13,004 nt of DNA from an uncultured Prevotella sp. (GCA_934120735.1 CAKOVA010000058.1:1-13004), one strand, 5' to 3'. Counted from the first letter of the stretch, positions 1-7,073 are shown. Translations and numbers: made by a program. The notes: generated by a model not told the origin, from the sequence alone.

Positions 1-587
1 GGATCGACATGACTCCTATGTCGGACGTGATGGTGCTCTTGCTGACGTTCTTCATGTTGACCTCAACATTCGTTAAGAACGAACCAGTGAAAGTAAACCA
101 GCCATCGTCTGTCTCTGAGATCAAGGTTCCAGAAAACGACGTGCTAAACATTCTTGTCAACGACCAGGGCAGGGTGTTTATGAGTATGGATAATCAGAAC
201 GACTTGCTTTCGCTCATCCAAGGAATGAATGAGACAGGCAGCCTCGGACTGAGTGATGCTGAAATGAAGAAGTTCCAGACCGACCCAATGTGGGGCGTTC
301 CTTTGGACAACTTGAAAGGCTACTTGGGTTTGCCTACTGAGAAGATGACTGAGGTAATTACCAGCGCTGAAGCTGGCGTTCCTTTGGATTCTATTGATGG
401 TGGAAAGAGTGAATTCCAACACTGGGTAACCGAAGCTCTGAATGTCAATGAAGACATCAAGATAGCTATCAAGGTTGATGCGAAGACACCTTATGCTAAG
501 ATGAAGAAGGTGATGTCTGAACTTCAGGATATGAATCAAAACCGTTATTACCTGATCACTACATTAAAAACGGGGGAGGATAAATAA
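1..587 (+). CDS. exbD: ExbD/TolR-family biopolymer transport protein, 5' truncated by window edge
   Basis: This is an inner-membrane subunit of the proton-driven ExbB-ExbD motor that energises TonB. The reading frame is open to the left edge (codons from base 3), and the residues before the first ATG at 9 continue the family motif IDMTPMSDVMVLLLTFFML. That motif is the single transmembrane helix, with the proton-carrying Asp of the family in PMSD. The ATG at 9 is therefore internal, and the true start lies outside the window with a short cytoplasmic N-terminus. The remainder (about 170 residues) is the periplasmic domain, longer than in E. coli ExbD, as is usual in Bacteroidota. The gene ends 2 bases before a second exbD, with a purine-rich GGGGGAGGA serving that start. 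An exbB gene is expected just upstream. Family assignment is very secure; the substrate system served is not visible. Confidence 0.93.
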   Translation, partial: IDMTPMSDVMVLLLTFFMLTSTFVKNEPVKVNQPSSVSEIKVPENDVLNILVNDQGRVFMSMDNQNDLLSLIQGMNETGSLGLSDAEMKKFQTDPMWGVPLDNLKGYLGLPTEKMTEVITSAEAGVPLDSIDGGKSEFQHWVTEALNVNEDIKIAIKVDAKTPYAKMKKVMSELQDMNQNRYYLITTLKTGEDK

Positions 588-589
588 GT

Positions 590-1228
590 ATGGCAAAATC
601 AAGAGATACAAGTAAGCAGAAGAAAATCAATGTCCGCGTAGACTTTACGCCTATGGTGGATATGATGATGCTTCTTATTACGTTCTTCATGCTCTGTACT
701 TCATTGGCCAAACCACAAACGATGGAGTTGAGTATGCCTAGTAACGATAAGAACATTACTGATCAAGACAAGTCGGTAACAAAGGCCTCATATACGATTA
801 CCGTTTATGTGGCTGGGAACAACAAGATATTCTACACGGCAGGTTTGCCTAAGTACGACGATCCTTCAACCCTCAAGGAGACTACTTGGGGTAAAGATGG
901 AATCCGCAAGGTCTTTATGCAGCACGTGACCGAGGACAACACGCAACCCGTGCTACAGGTGATGAAGGCCAAGGCCGAACTCGACCAGAAGAAAGATCAA
1001 ATGCCCGACTCCGTGTATAAGCAGGAATTGTCTAAAATCAAAGCCGGTGAAATTGGTGGTGAGAAGATTCAGACAATGACTGTCATAATCAAGGCAACGG
1101 ATAAAGCATTAGCACAGAATGTTATTGATGCTCTCGACGAGATGCAGATTTGCAGCATAGCTAAATACGTTCTCGACAAGATTTCCCCAGACGACGCAAA
1201 GTTGTTGAAAGCAAAGGGTGTCGAGTAA
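590..1228 (+). CDS. exbD: ExbD/TolR-family biopolymer transport protein (second copy)
   Basis: This is the second ExbD paralogue, 212 residues. A basic N-terminus (about residues 1-17) leads into VRVDFTPMVDMMMLLITFFML. The Asp at residue 24 sits in the transmembrane helix at the position of the essential proton-carrying Asp of E. coli ExbD. After about residue 40 comes a periplasmic domain. Its end (about 155-205) has the ExbD-like pattern of a conserved strand followed by a helix (VIIKATDKALAQNVIDALDE). Two tandem, clearly divergent exbD genes before tonB are common in Bacteroidota and may form hetero-oligomers around ExbB; that role is inference. The start is fixed by the 2-base gap from the previous stop and the GGGGGAGGA upstream. 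tonB follows 35 bases downstream, so the genes are probably co-transcribed. Confidence 0.93.
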   Translation: MAKSRDTSKQKKINVRVDFTPMVDMMMLLITFFMLCTSLAKPQTMELSMPSNDKNITDQDKSVTKASYTITVYVAGNNKIFYTAGLPKYDDPSTLKETTWGKDGIRKVFMQHVTEDNTQPVLQVMKAKAELDQKKDQMPDSVYKQELSKIKAGEIGGEKIQTMTVIIKATDKALAQNVIDALDEMQICSIAKYVLDKISPDDAKLLKAKGVE

Positions 1229-1263
1229 GAGAACAAAGTATTAACTATTAAAAAAGAGAAACA

Positions 1264-2100
1264 ATGTCAAAAATTGATTTGATCTCTGGTGAATGGACCG
1301 ACCTCGTTTTTGCCGGCCGTAACCAGGCTTACGGTGCCTATCAGCTAAGAAAAGGTACTGGTAAGAGAAATGTTATCTCTATCATTGCTGTAGTCGTATT
1401 AGTCTTGTTGTGTCAGATAGGTCTTTCTTTAAAGAAAGCCGCTGATGCAGAAGCCAGAAAGAGAGCAGCTATGACAGAGGTAGTTGAACTTTCTAAGTTG
1501 GAACAGCCTAAGAAAAAGGCCGAAGTAAAACAACAAAAGAAAATTCAAGTTGAACCCGAAAAGGTTGTTGAGCGAGTAAAGAGTTCTATCAAGTTTACCG
1601 CACCTGTCATCAAGAAAGACAACGAGGTGAAACCTGAAGAAGAATTGAAAACTCAAGATGAATTGATGAATACGAAAACCGCCATCGGCGCCATTGACGT
1701 AAAAGGTAATGACGACAAGGGTGGTGAAGTATTGAAACTTAAAGAAGCAGTGGCTCAGCCAGAGCCAAAACCGGAAGTTGAGAACAAGGTATTCGATGTC
1801 GTTGAGCAGATGCCATCATTCCCTGGTGGTCCTTCTGCCTTGATGAAGTATTTGAGCGAAAACGTTAGGTATCCTGTAGTGGCACAAGAAAATGGTGTGC
1901 AGGGTCGTGTGGTTGTTTCTTTCGTAGTAGAGAAAGATGGACATATCACAGACGTTAAAGTAGTTCGTTCAGTAGACCCTTCATTGGATAAAGAAGCAGC
2001 TCGTGTTGTAAAGAGCATGCCTAGTTGGATTCCTGGTAAGCAAAATGGCTCAGCCGTACGTGTGAAATACAACGTGCCTGTTTCGTTCAAATTGCAATAA
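1264..2100 (+). CDS. tonB: TonB energy-transducing protein
   Basis: This protein couples the ExbB-ExbD motor to outer-membrane TonB-dependent transporters. It has 278 residues. The Bacteroidota-type cytoplasmic N-terminus includes the motif VFAGRNQAYGAYQLRK (residues 15-30). One transmembrane helix lies at about 36-55. A long charged linker rich in Lys, Glu and Pro (about 60-175) spans the periplasm. The TonB C-terminal domain covers about 178-278, with MPSFPGG, VRYP (201-204), the GVQGRVVVSFVV strand and the PSWIPGKQNG turn, and ends in the usual VPVSFKLQ strand. The gene is preceded by an A-rich leader without a Shine-Dalgarno sequence, typical of this phylum. It is followed after one base by the PstS-like gene, implying translational coupling. 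Which transporter it serves cannot be told; no TonB-dependent receptor is in the window. Confidence 0.95.
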   Translation: MSKIDLISGEWTDLVFAGRNQAYGAYQLRKGTGKRNVISIIAVVVLVLLCQIGLSLKKAADAEARKRAAMTEVVELSKLEQPKKKAEVKQQKKIQVEPEKVVERVKSSIKFTAPVIKKDNEVKPEEELKTQDELMNTKTAIGAIDVKGNDDKGGEVLKLKEAVAQPEPKPEVENKVFDVVEQMPSFPGGPSALMKYLSENVRYPVVAQENGVQGRVVVSFVVEKDGHITDVKVVRSVDPSLDKEAARVVKSMPSWIPGKQNGSAVRVKYNVPVSFKLQ

Positions 2101-2101
2101 T

Positions 2102-3064
2102 ATGAATTGTAAATTATCTTACATTATCGTAGGATTAACACTCTCTGCTTCTCTTTTGGCTTCTTGCCAAAACAAGAAGTCAAAAGATGGCAGAACAGAT
2201 ACTTATTCGTCAGGAGCAATAACTTTTGCTTCTGACGAAAGTTTTAGTCCTGTTATCGAAGAGGAGCGCGAGCTCTTCGAGTTTACTTATCCAGAGGCTA
2301 AGCTGACTCCCATCTATACGAACGAGTCGGACGCCATAAACAAACTTCTCAAGGGAGAAGTGTTCATGGCAATAACTTCGCGTGATTTTACAAAAGACGA
2401 GTTGGAAAGTTTGAAAGCAAACAAACAGTTCCCTCGCTCTATCAAGTTCGCTTATGATGGACTTGCTTTGGTTCAGAATGTAAACAACACAGATTCTTGT
2501 ATCAGTGTTGACAATATAAGAAAAATATTTAACGGAGAAATCACGAAATGGAGTCAAATCTATCCCCATTCAAAGATTGGAGACATCACGGTAGTATTTG
2601 ACAATCCTAACTCTTCTGCCGTGCACTATGTCGAAGACTCTATTCTTGGGGGGAAGCCTATTGCGAGTAAAAATGTAGCTGCAGTTAAAAAGACAGAAGA
2701 GGTAATCAAATATGTAGAAGAAAACAAGGGAGCCATTGGTATCATTGGCAGCAATTGGCTCAATGATAAGCGTGACTCCACCAACCTTACTTTCAAGAAA
2801 GAAATACGCCCGATGGCTGTTTCTTCAATTCCAGTTGCCAATGTGCAAAACAGTTGGAAACCTTATCAGTATTACTTCTATAATGCCAATTACCCCTTGG
2901 TGCGTACTTTATACATTCTATTGAACGATACTCACATGGGCCTACCCACAGGATTTTCCAATTTTATTATCTCGCAGGACAAGGGCCAAAAAATAATTCT
3001 AAGGTCAGGATTGCTGCCCGCTTATGGAAATTTAACTATACGAAACGTACGAGTTTCAGAATAA
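2102..3064 (+). CDS. PstS-like substrate-binding lipoprotein
   Basis: This is a 320-residue lipoprotein. A signal peptide ends in the lipobox LLASC with lipidated Cys22. The mature part resembles type-2 periplasmic binding proteins of the phosphate-binding PstS class. Visible features are the N-terminal strand GAITFASDESFSP, the AIT(S)RDFTKDE loop, the segment IRKIFNGEITKWSQI (matching the family pattern IF.G.i.nWs) and the late KTEEVIKYVEENKGAIGIIGSNWL helix-strand. No pstA, pstB or pstC permease genes follow; instead the gene sits inside an exbD-exbD-tonB-TPR operon, one base after the tonB stop. That context suggests a role in TonB-dependent uptake or sensing rather than a classical Pst ABC importer, but this is inference and phosphate as ligand is unproven. 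The anion-binding residues were not individually checked. Confidence 0.85.
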   Translation: MNCKLSYIIVGLTLSASLLASCQNKKSKDGRTDTYSSGAITFASDESFSPVIEEERELFEFTYPEAKLTPIYTNESDAINKLLKGEVFMAITSRDFTKDELESLKANKQFPRSIKFAYDGLALVQNVNNTDSCISVDNIRKIFNGEITKWSQIYPHSKIGDITVVFDNPNSSAVHYVEDSILGGKPIASKNVAAVKKTEEVIKYVEENKGAIGIIGSNWLNDKRDSTNLTFKKEIRPMAVSSIPVANVQNSWKPYQYYFYNANYPLVRTLYILLNDTHMGLPTGFSNFIISQDKGQKIILRSGLLPAYGNLTIRNVRVSE

Positions 3065-3147
3065 AACTGTACTTTTGACAACGTAAAAGTTATAAACAGA
3101 AGGAGAAAATCATTGATTAATCAAAAAACTAACAACGGTACAAGATT

Positions 3148-4563
3148 ATGAAAGCAATTAAATATTTACTGATAGGAGCATTGTTACTAGGATTTTCAGC
3201 TCCATCAATGGCGCAAAATGATGCTGCCATCACACAAGCGACTCAGATTATCAAGACGACAAGTCCTGATGCAGTTGAAAAGGCATTGAAGGGTATTGTG
3301 AAAGCAAACAAAAAGAACCCAGCTGTATTAGTGGGCATTGGCCATGCGTTTTTGGATCAGAAAAATACGGAATTAGCAATGAAGTATGCTGAGTTGGCCA
3401 TGGCTCGTGATAAGAAATATGCTCCTGCTTACATTTTGGCTGGTGATGTTGAAGTAGCCAAAGACGACGGTGGTGCCGCAGCAGGATGGTATCAGCAGGC
3501 AAAATATTTTGATCCCAAAAACCCAGATGCCTACTTCAAGTATGCCAATATTCTCCGCGGTCGTAGCCCCGAAGAGGCTGTAGCAAATCTCAATGAACTT
3601 CGAGCTCAGCGTCCAGACATTGCAGTTGATGCACTCGCTGGACGAATATATTACAACTCCAATATGCTTGAGAAGAGTATGCAAGCATACGAGAAAGTAG
3701 ACAAGAGCAAGCTCGAAGATGTAGATATCACCAATTATGCCATGGCAGGTTACCTGTCGCAGAAGCGTCAGAAGAGTTTGGATATGGCACTTTATGGACT
3801 CAATAAGAACCCACGCAACGCAGCTTGGAACCGTCTGGCATTCTATAATTACACTGATGAAGGTAAAGTCGAAGAGGCTCTAAAATATGCTGACCGCCTT
3901 TTCAACGCTTCTGATAGTGCGAAGATTTCGGGATACGACTATACTTATTATGGTCAGGCATATCTTGCCAATAAGCAGAATGACAATGCCATTGATATGT
4001 TCAAGAAAGCCATAAGTGCCAATGCTGATAATAAGGATTTGGCCAACAGCAACAAGAAAAGTCTCTCTGATGCTTATTTGGCTAAGGGCGACTTTGCCAA
4101 TGCCATTACTTATTACGAAGAATATCTGAGTAATGTCAAAGAACCTACTGCAACAGATTTGGCAGGATTAGGCTCAATCTACACCACCATGGCAGCAAGT
4201 CAGACTGGTGAAGAGCAGAAAGCCACTTATTTGAAAGCTGATGAGGTATATAAGCAGTTGGGTGAGAAATTCCCAGCCAACATCGATTTCGCTAATTTCT
4301 TGCGTGCACGTGTTAATTCTAATCTGGATCCCGAAACCAAGGAAGGGTTGGCCAAGCCATTCTATGAGGCTTTAGCTAATTCTCTGAGCCAAAAGACTGA
4401 TCGTGATAATGTGGACAATACTCGTTTGATTGAGGCTTACAGATACCTGGGCTACTATTACTTGCTTAAGGACGACAAAACAACAGCTGACAGCTATTGG
4501 AAGAAAGTCTTAGAGTTGGATCCCGAGAACGAAACAGCCAAACAAGCTTTGGGCATGAAATAA
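3148..4563 (+). CDS. Exported tetratricopeptide-repeat protein
   Basis: This is a 471-residue protein with a Sec signal peptide (KYLLIGALLLGFSAPSMA, cleavage probably after Ala22), so it is periplasmic or outer-membrane associated. From about residue 55 it consists of helix-turn-helix repeats with the TPR pattern of small and aromatic positions, for example YAPAYILAGDVEVAKDDGGAAAGWYQQAKYFDPKNPDAYFKY written here as separate parts: a repeat near 90-125 ending in the D-P turn (FDPKNPDAY), others around 270-300 (YYGQAYLANKQNDNAIDMF), 310-335 (DAYLAKGDFANAITYYEEYL) and the last at about 430-465 (LELDPENETAKQ). It is the last gene of the operon, 83 bases after the PstS-like gene, and is followed by a strong terminator. 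TPR proteins are scaffolds; its partner is probably another product of this locus. No enzymatic domain is seen. Confidence 0.88.
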   Translation: MKAIKYLLIGALLLGFSAPSMAQNDAAITQATQIIKTTSPDAVEKALKGIVKANKKNPAVLVGIGHAFLDQKNTELAMKYAELAMARDKKYAPAYILAGDVEVAKDDGGAAAGWYQQAKYFDPKNPDAYFKYANILRGRSPEEAVANLNELRAQRPDIAVDALAGRIYYNSNMLEKSMQAYEKVDKSKLEDVDITNYAMAGYLSQKRQKSLDMALYGLNKNPRNAAWNRLAFYNYTDEGKVEEALKYADRLFNASDSAKISGYDYTYYGQAYLANKQNDNAIDMFKKAISANADNKDLANSNKKSLSDAYLAKGDFANAITYYEEYLSNVKEPTATDLAGLGSIYTTMAASQTGEEQKATYLKADEVYKQLGEKFPANIDFANFLRARVNSNLDPETKEGLAKPFYEALANSLSQKTDRDNVDNTRLIEAYRYLGYYYLLKDDKTTADSYWKKVLELDPENETAKQALGMK

Positions 4564-4584
4564 TTAATAAAAACATAAAAGTTG

Positions 4585-4616
4585 AAGAGGATGAAATCAT
4601 ATTTCATCCTCTTTTT
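4585..4616 (+). terminator. Rho-independent terminator of the exbD-tonB-TPR operon
   Basis: A perfect 13-bp stem (AAGAGGATGAAAT at 4585-4597 paired with 4601-4613) with a 3-base loop is followed by a run of T. It starts 22 bases after the TPR stop codon. The A-run on the other side means it could work in both directions. Confidence 0.88.
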
Positions 4617-4678
4617 GTTAGCATGTTTCATGATTTGTTGATTCACGATGCGGACATAGTGCGGCGAATATCAAATAA

Positions 4679-4713
4679 TAAGAGGCTGTTTTGACTCGCA
4701 AAACAGCCTCTTA
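4679..4713 (-). terminator. Long perfect hairpin, probable terminator of the ferredoxin gene
   Basis: A perfect 15-bp inverted repeat (TAAGAGGCTGTTTTG at 4679-4693 against 4699-4713) has a 5-base loop. Read on the - strand it lies 88 bases past the ferredoxin stop, and the stem is followed by a T-rich stretch (TTATTATTTG). The + strand has no T-run after the stem, so use from the - strand is favoured. It could also be a dispersed palindromic repeat of this genome, which a copy-number count would settle. Confidence 0.6.
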
Positions 4714-4800
4714 AACTTTCAACCCTAGTGAGTTGTTCAATCTTTTTCAGATTTACCTTTCATGTGTCACCGGGTTGTGACTTTCGTTCATTCCATGTTT

Positions 4801-4971
4801 TTATTCCGGAAGAGAAATAGCCTCGTTAGGGCATACCTCTGCACAAGTTCCGCACTCTGTGCAAGCTTCGGGATCAATAGAATAAATGTCGCCTTCAGAG
4901 ATGGCACCTACAGGGCACTCATCAATACATGTACCGCATGCGATACAGTCGTTTCCAATTACGTAAGCCAT
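4801..4971 (-). CDS. 2[4Fe-4S] ferredoxin
   Basis: This is a 56-residue bacterial-type ferredoxin read from ATG at 4971 to TAA at 4801. Two cluster motifs are intact: C9-x2-C12-x2-C15-x3-C19-P (CIACGTCIDECP) and C37-x2-C40-x2-C43-x3-C47-P (CTECGTCAEVCP). They are related by the internal duplication typical of clostridial-type ferredoxins. It is a low-potential one-electron carrier in the cytoplasm, usually partnering with pyruvate:ferredoxin oxidoreductase, Rnf or hydrogenases in anaerobes. It is acidic and has no extension. The start is fixed by the canonical N-terminus (MAYVIGNDCIACG). The gene is monocistronic, with its own promoter upstream and a hairpin downstream, between two + strand operons. 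Partner enzymes are not in the window. Confidence 0.96.
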   Translation of the reverse strand: MAYVIGNDCIACGTCIDECPVGAISEGDIYSIDPEACTECGTCAEVCPNEAISLPE

Positions 4972-5042
4972 AGATTTTAACTTTTAAGTATTCAATAATG
5001 TTTTTGTATAATAGTCTTGGTAGATACCTACTTTTAACCATG

Positions 5043-5050
5043 CAAAGATA
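5043..5050 (-). promoter_or_regulatory. -7 box of the ferredoxin promoter
   Basis: Read on the - strand this is TATCTTTG, an exact match to the Bacteroidota -7 consensus TAnnTTTG, 71 bases before the ferredoxin start codon. The position where a -33 TTTG box should lie (about 5070-5073) has no match and instead overlaps the dyad at 5068-5083. Confidence 0.55.
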
Positions 5051-5067
5051 CATCTTTTTATTTTGAA

Positions 5068-5083
5068 TACCTATAAGTAGGTA
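5068..5083. promoter_or_regulatory. Dyad TACCTA-N4-TAGGTA overlapping the ferredoxin -33 region; probable operator
   Basis: This is a perfect 6-bp inverted repeat with a 4-base spacer, placed where the -33 element of the ferredoxin promoter would be. A longer half-site, AAGTAGGTA at 5075-5083, recurs as its exact reverse complement (TACCTACTT) at 5025-5033, just past the predicted transcription start. The two sites therefore flank the -7 box with about 50 bp between centres. This layout suits a repressor or a redox-responsive winged-helix regulator. The regulator is not encoded in the window. Confidence 0.45.
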
Positions 5084-5267
5084 GTGTTTTTTTGTTAATT
5101 TATCTCTATTCTTATTTCACAAGCATCTATGAGAGACATTTAAATGCTGGTTATTACATCTTGATGATGTGTTTATGGACATTCAGTTCTGTTTTATTCT
5201 TGGCCGATTTTTACCTCCATCCTGTTACTTTCATCGGCGTGTTGTCGCATGTTTATGATATTTTTCG
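5084..5267. other. Non-coding spacer between the ferredoxin operator and the hpt promoter
   Basis: This AT-rich stretch lies between the divergent ferredoxin and hpt promoters. A frame opening at a TTG (5092) exists but has no homology I recognise and no start signal. I see no RNA gene here. Confidence 0.5.
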
Positions 5268-5275
5268 TAACTTTG
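5268..5275 (+). promoter_or_regulatory. -7 box of the hpt-adk operon promoter
   Basis: TAACTTTG is an exact match to TAnnTTTG, 28 bases before the hpt start codon. A weak -33 candidate (GTTG at 5241-5244) sits 23 bases upstream. The predicted leader is about 20 bases. Confidence 0.55.
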
Positions 5276-5303
5276 CCATTGATAATCATCAAATTTAGAT
5301 TCC

Positions 5304-5843
5304 ATGCGTAAAGTAACGATCAAGGACAAAACGTTCAAAACGTTCATCCCGGAAGCTGATATCTTGGAGCGGGTGAAGGCGGTTGCCGAGCAAATCAATA
5401 CCGACTTGGCAGGCAAAGAGCCGCTGTTTCTCGCCGTGTTGAACGGCTCTTTCGTGTTTGCGGCCGACCTGTTGCGATACATCACGATTCCCAGTGAGAT
5501 ATCGTTTGTCAAATTGGCTTCGTATCAGGGTATCGCCTCCACGGGTGTCATTAAGGAAGTGATAGGGCTCAATGAGGATATCACCAACCGACATGTGGTC
5601 ATTGTCGAGGATATTGTCGATACGGGAGCTACGATGCGGCGTATGATTGAGACGTTAGGTACGCGTGGTCCTGCATCGATAGATATCTGTACTTTGCTAT
5701 TGAAGCCCGGCAAGTTGAGCGTTCCTTTGGACATCAAATATGTGGCCATGGAGATTCCAAACGACTTCATCGTGGGTTATGGACTCGATTACGAACAACA
5801 AGGAAGAAATTTAAGAGACATTTATACATTAGTAGAAGAATGA
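5304..5843 (+). CDS. hpt: Hypoxanthine phosphoribosyltransferase
   Basis: This is a purine-salvage enzyme that condenses hypoxanthine (and probably guanine) with PRPP to give IMP or GMP, in the cytoplasm. It has 179 residues, the usual length for the family. The PRPP-binding signature VVIVEDIVDTGAT spans residues 98-110, with the paired acidic residues E102 and D103 and the catalytic Asp in the DTGAT loop. An early PPi-loop segment LNGSFVFAADL lies at about 46-56, and the purine-side region LDIKYVAMEIPNDFIVGYGLDY at about 142-163 contains the family IPNDFIVGYGLDY motif. The start follows the TAnnTTTG promoter closely. The last 4 bases overlap the adk start (ATGA), so the two nucleotide-metabolism genes are translationally coupled. 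This hpt-adk pairing is common in Bacteroidota. Confidence 0.96.
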   Translation: MRKVTIKDKTFKTFIPEADILERVKAVAEQINTDLAGKEPLFLAVLNGSFVFAADLLRYITIPSEISFVKLASYQGIASTGVIKEVIGLNEDITNRHVVIVEDIVDTGATMRRMIETLGTRGPASIDICTLLLKPGKLSVPLDIKYVAMEIPNDFIVGYGLDYEQQGRNLRDIYTLVEE

Positions 5844-6412
5844 AAAATATTGTAATATTCGGTGCACCTGGATCAGGAAAGGGCACCCAGAGCGATCGGT
5901 TGATTGCAAAGTATGGTTTGGGACACATCTCCACGGGTGACGTGTTGCGCAGTGAAATCAAGAACGCTACGGAACTAGGCAAGACTGCCAAGGGATATAT
6001 TGATAAGGGACAGTTGATTCCCGACGAACTCATGATTGACATCCTGGCCAGTGTGTACGATAGTTTTGGCAAGGATCACAAGGGAGTCATCTTCGATGGT
6101 TTCCCACGTACCATCCCTCAAGCCGAAGCTTTGAAGCAGATGTTGGCCGACCGCGGTCACTGTGTAGCAGCAATGATTGAGTTGGATGTGCCTGAAGATG
6201 AACTGATGAAGCGTCTCATTCTACGCGGGCAGGAGAGCGGCCGTACCGATGATAACGAGGAAACCATCAAGAAGCGTTTGAATGTTTATCACTCTCAAAC
6301 CGCTCCTTTGATTGAATGGTATAAAAAAGAGGGTATTCATCATCACATCAATGGCTTGGGCAAATTAGAAAGAATCACGGCAGACATATGTCAAACAATC
6401 GATGTACTTTGA
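5840..6412 (+). CDS. adk: Adenylate kinase
   Basis: This enzyme catalyses ATP + AMP <=> 2 ADP in the cytoplasm. It has 190 residues. The P-loop GAPGSGKGT is at residues 8-16 and the AMP-binding segment STGDVLRSEI follows at about 31-40. The signature DGFPRT is at about 85-90, and the lid-side arginines appear in LILRGQESGRTDDNEETIKKRL. The lid is the short form without the zinc-binding Cys cluster. Its start overlaps the hpt stop by 4 bases. The C-terminus (ADICQTIDVL) reaches the normal family length, but its stop codon TGA is the end of the first 7-bp repeat (ACTTTGA, 6406-6412) of the adjoining repeat cassette. The coding sequence itself therefore looks intact and not truncated by the insertion. 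Confidence 0.97.
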   Translation: MKNIVIFGAPGSGKGTQSDRLIAKYGLGHISTGDVLRSEIKNATELGKTAKGYIDKGQLIPDELMIDILASVYDSFGKDHKGVIFDGFPRTIPQAEALKQMLADRGHCVAAMIELDVPEDELMKRLILRGQESGRTDDNEETIKKRLNVYHSQTAPLIEWYKKEGIHHHINGLGKLERITADICQTIDVL

Positions 6413-6512
6413 ACTTTGAACATTGAACATTGAACTGTACTTACATTGAACTTTGAACTTTGAACATTGAACTGTACTTACTTTGAACATTGAACCTTGA
6501 ACATTGAACTTT
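6406..6512 (+). repeat. Left heptad-repeat block, ACNTTGA orientation, 37-bp higher-order period
   Basis: Twelve near-perfect 7-mers ACNTTGA (N = T, A or C) are arranged as four 7-mers, spacer ACTGTACTT (6434-6442), four 7-mers, the same spacer (6471-6479), then four 7-mers and a final ACTTT. Four 7-mers plus the 9-base spacer give a 37-bp unit. The first 7-mer contains the adk stop codon. The last 49 bases (6464-6512) are the reverse complement of 6652-6700 with 45 of 49 matching. Confidence 0.95.
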
Positions 6513-6547
6513 ATAGTTACACGAGTTTTGGTCATGGGTATACAATG

Positions 6548-6588
6548 CATTGTTCACAGTTTATTGCTTTAAGTACATTGTTCACAGT
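6548..6588 (+). repeat. Direct repeat CATTGTTCACAGT, two copies 28 bp apart
   Basis: The 13-mer CATTGTTCACAGT occurs at 6548-6560 and again at 6576-6588. The 28-bp offset equals four heptads, so this may be a decayed part of the surrounding repeat structure. It lies in the otherwise unique 6513-6619 core between the two inverted blocks, where I see no open reading frame. Confidence 0.7.
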
Positions 6589-6619
6589 ACAACGTAAAAC
6601 CTGTACAAAGTAAATAATG

Positions 6620-6707
6620 TCAATGTTCAAAGTTCAAAGTTTAAAGTAAAAAAAGTTCAATGTTCAAAGTTCAAGGTTCAAAGTAAATACAGTTCAAAGT
6701 TTAATGT
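6620..6707 (+). repeat. Middle heptad-repeat block, TCAANGT orientation, abutting the four-helix-bundle start codon
   Basis: The order is four 7-mers of type TCAANGT (6620-6647, the last being TTAAAGT), a 9-base spacer (6648-6656), four 7-mers (6657-6684), the spacer AAATACAGT (6685-6693) and two 7-mers (6694-6707). The ATG of the next gene follows at once at 6708. The unit is the same 37-bp structure as the left block but inverted. It would pair with the left block in RNA. Confidence 0.95.
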
Positions 6708-7073
6708 ATGTCTGAGGATAAAATCATAGAAAATGACATCTATCTATTGTCAAAGGAGTTTGCACTGAGAATAGTGAATCTATATCGTTATTTGACAAAA
6801 GAATATGGTGAATATGTTCTGTCAAAGCAACTCCTTCGTTCAGGTACCAGCATTGGTGCGAATGTGCATGAAGGTAAGAATGCTCAAAGTCGTCCAGATT
6901 TTACAACAAAGATGAACATTGCTTTGAAGGAAGCGACTGAGACTGAATATTGGATTGATTTACTTTATGAAGCAAAATTTATCAATGAGCAAGAATATCT
7001 TTCTATCTCTAACGATTGCGAGCGTCTCAAGGCTGTCTTAATTAAAATAGTCAAGGCAACCAAAGGCACTTGA
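6708..7073 (+). CDS. Four helix bundle protein, 23S rRNA intervening-sequence-protein family
   Basis: This is a 121-residue, almost all-helical protein. The family signature is clear: KQLLRSGTSIGANVHEGKNA (residues 40-59; family pattern q.rrs..SI..NI.EG). It is followed by the second conserved helix ALKEATETEYWIDLL (72-86) and a C-terminal helix pair. Relatives are encoded inside intervening sequences of some bacterial 23S rRNA genes and are structurally related to the Avd proteins of diversity-generating retroelements, which are RNA/DNA-binding bundles. The molecular role of stand-alone copies is unknown. Here the gene is not in rRNA: it splits an adk-obgE operon and lies among inverted and direct heptad repeats that touch its start codon and resume 31 bases past its stop. 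Its base composition is more AT-rich than adk and obgE, suggesting transfer. The ATG at 6704 is out of frame and stops at once, so 6708 is the start. Confidence 0.88.
   Translation: MSEDKIIENDIYLLSKEFALRIVNLYRYLTKEYGEYVLSKQLLRSGTSIGANVHEGKNAQSRPDFTTKMNIALKEATETEYWIDLLYEAKFINEQEYLSISNDCERLKAVLIKIVKATKGT

Noticed and set aside
3070..3077. TACTTTTG as an internal promoter before the TPR gene
   Set aside because: It matches the -7 consensus but has no -33 TTTG at proper spacing, and no terminator separates the gene from the operon. It remains possible but is not supported enough to list.
4497..4694. 65-residue frame overlapping the TPR gene end and the terminators
   Set aside because: It runs through the operon terminator and half of the second hairpin and resembles no family.
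4762..4980. 72-residue + strand frame opposite the ferredoxin
   Set aside because: It is antisense to a perfect 2[4Fe-4S] ferredoxin; its Cys-rich look is a shadow of the cluster codons.
5092..5298. 68-residue hydrophobic + strand frame before hpt
   Set aside because: It has a TTG start, no recognised family and covers the hpt promoter; most likely a chance frame in AT-rich spacer.
6365..6550. 61-residue - strand frame across the left repeat block
   Set aside because: It is made almost wholly of translated heptads (FKVQ/FNVQ repeats) and overlaps the adk end; a by-product of the repeat.
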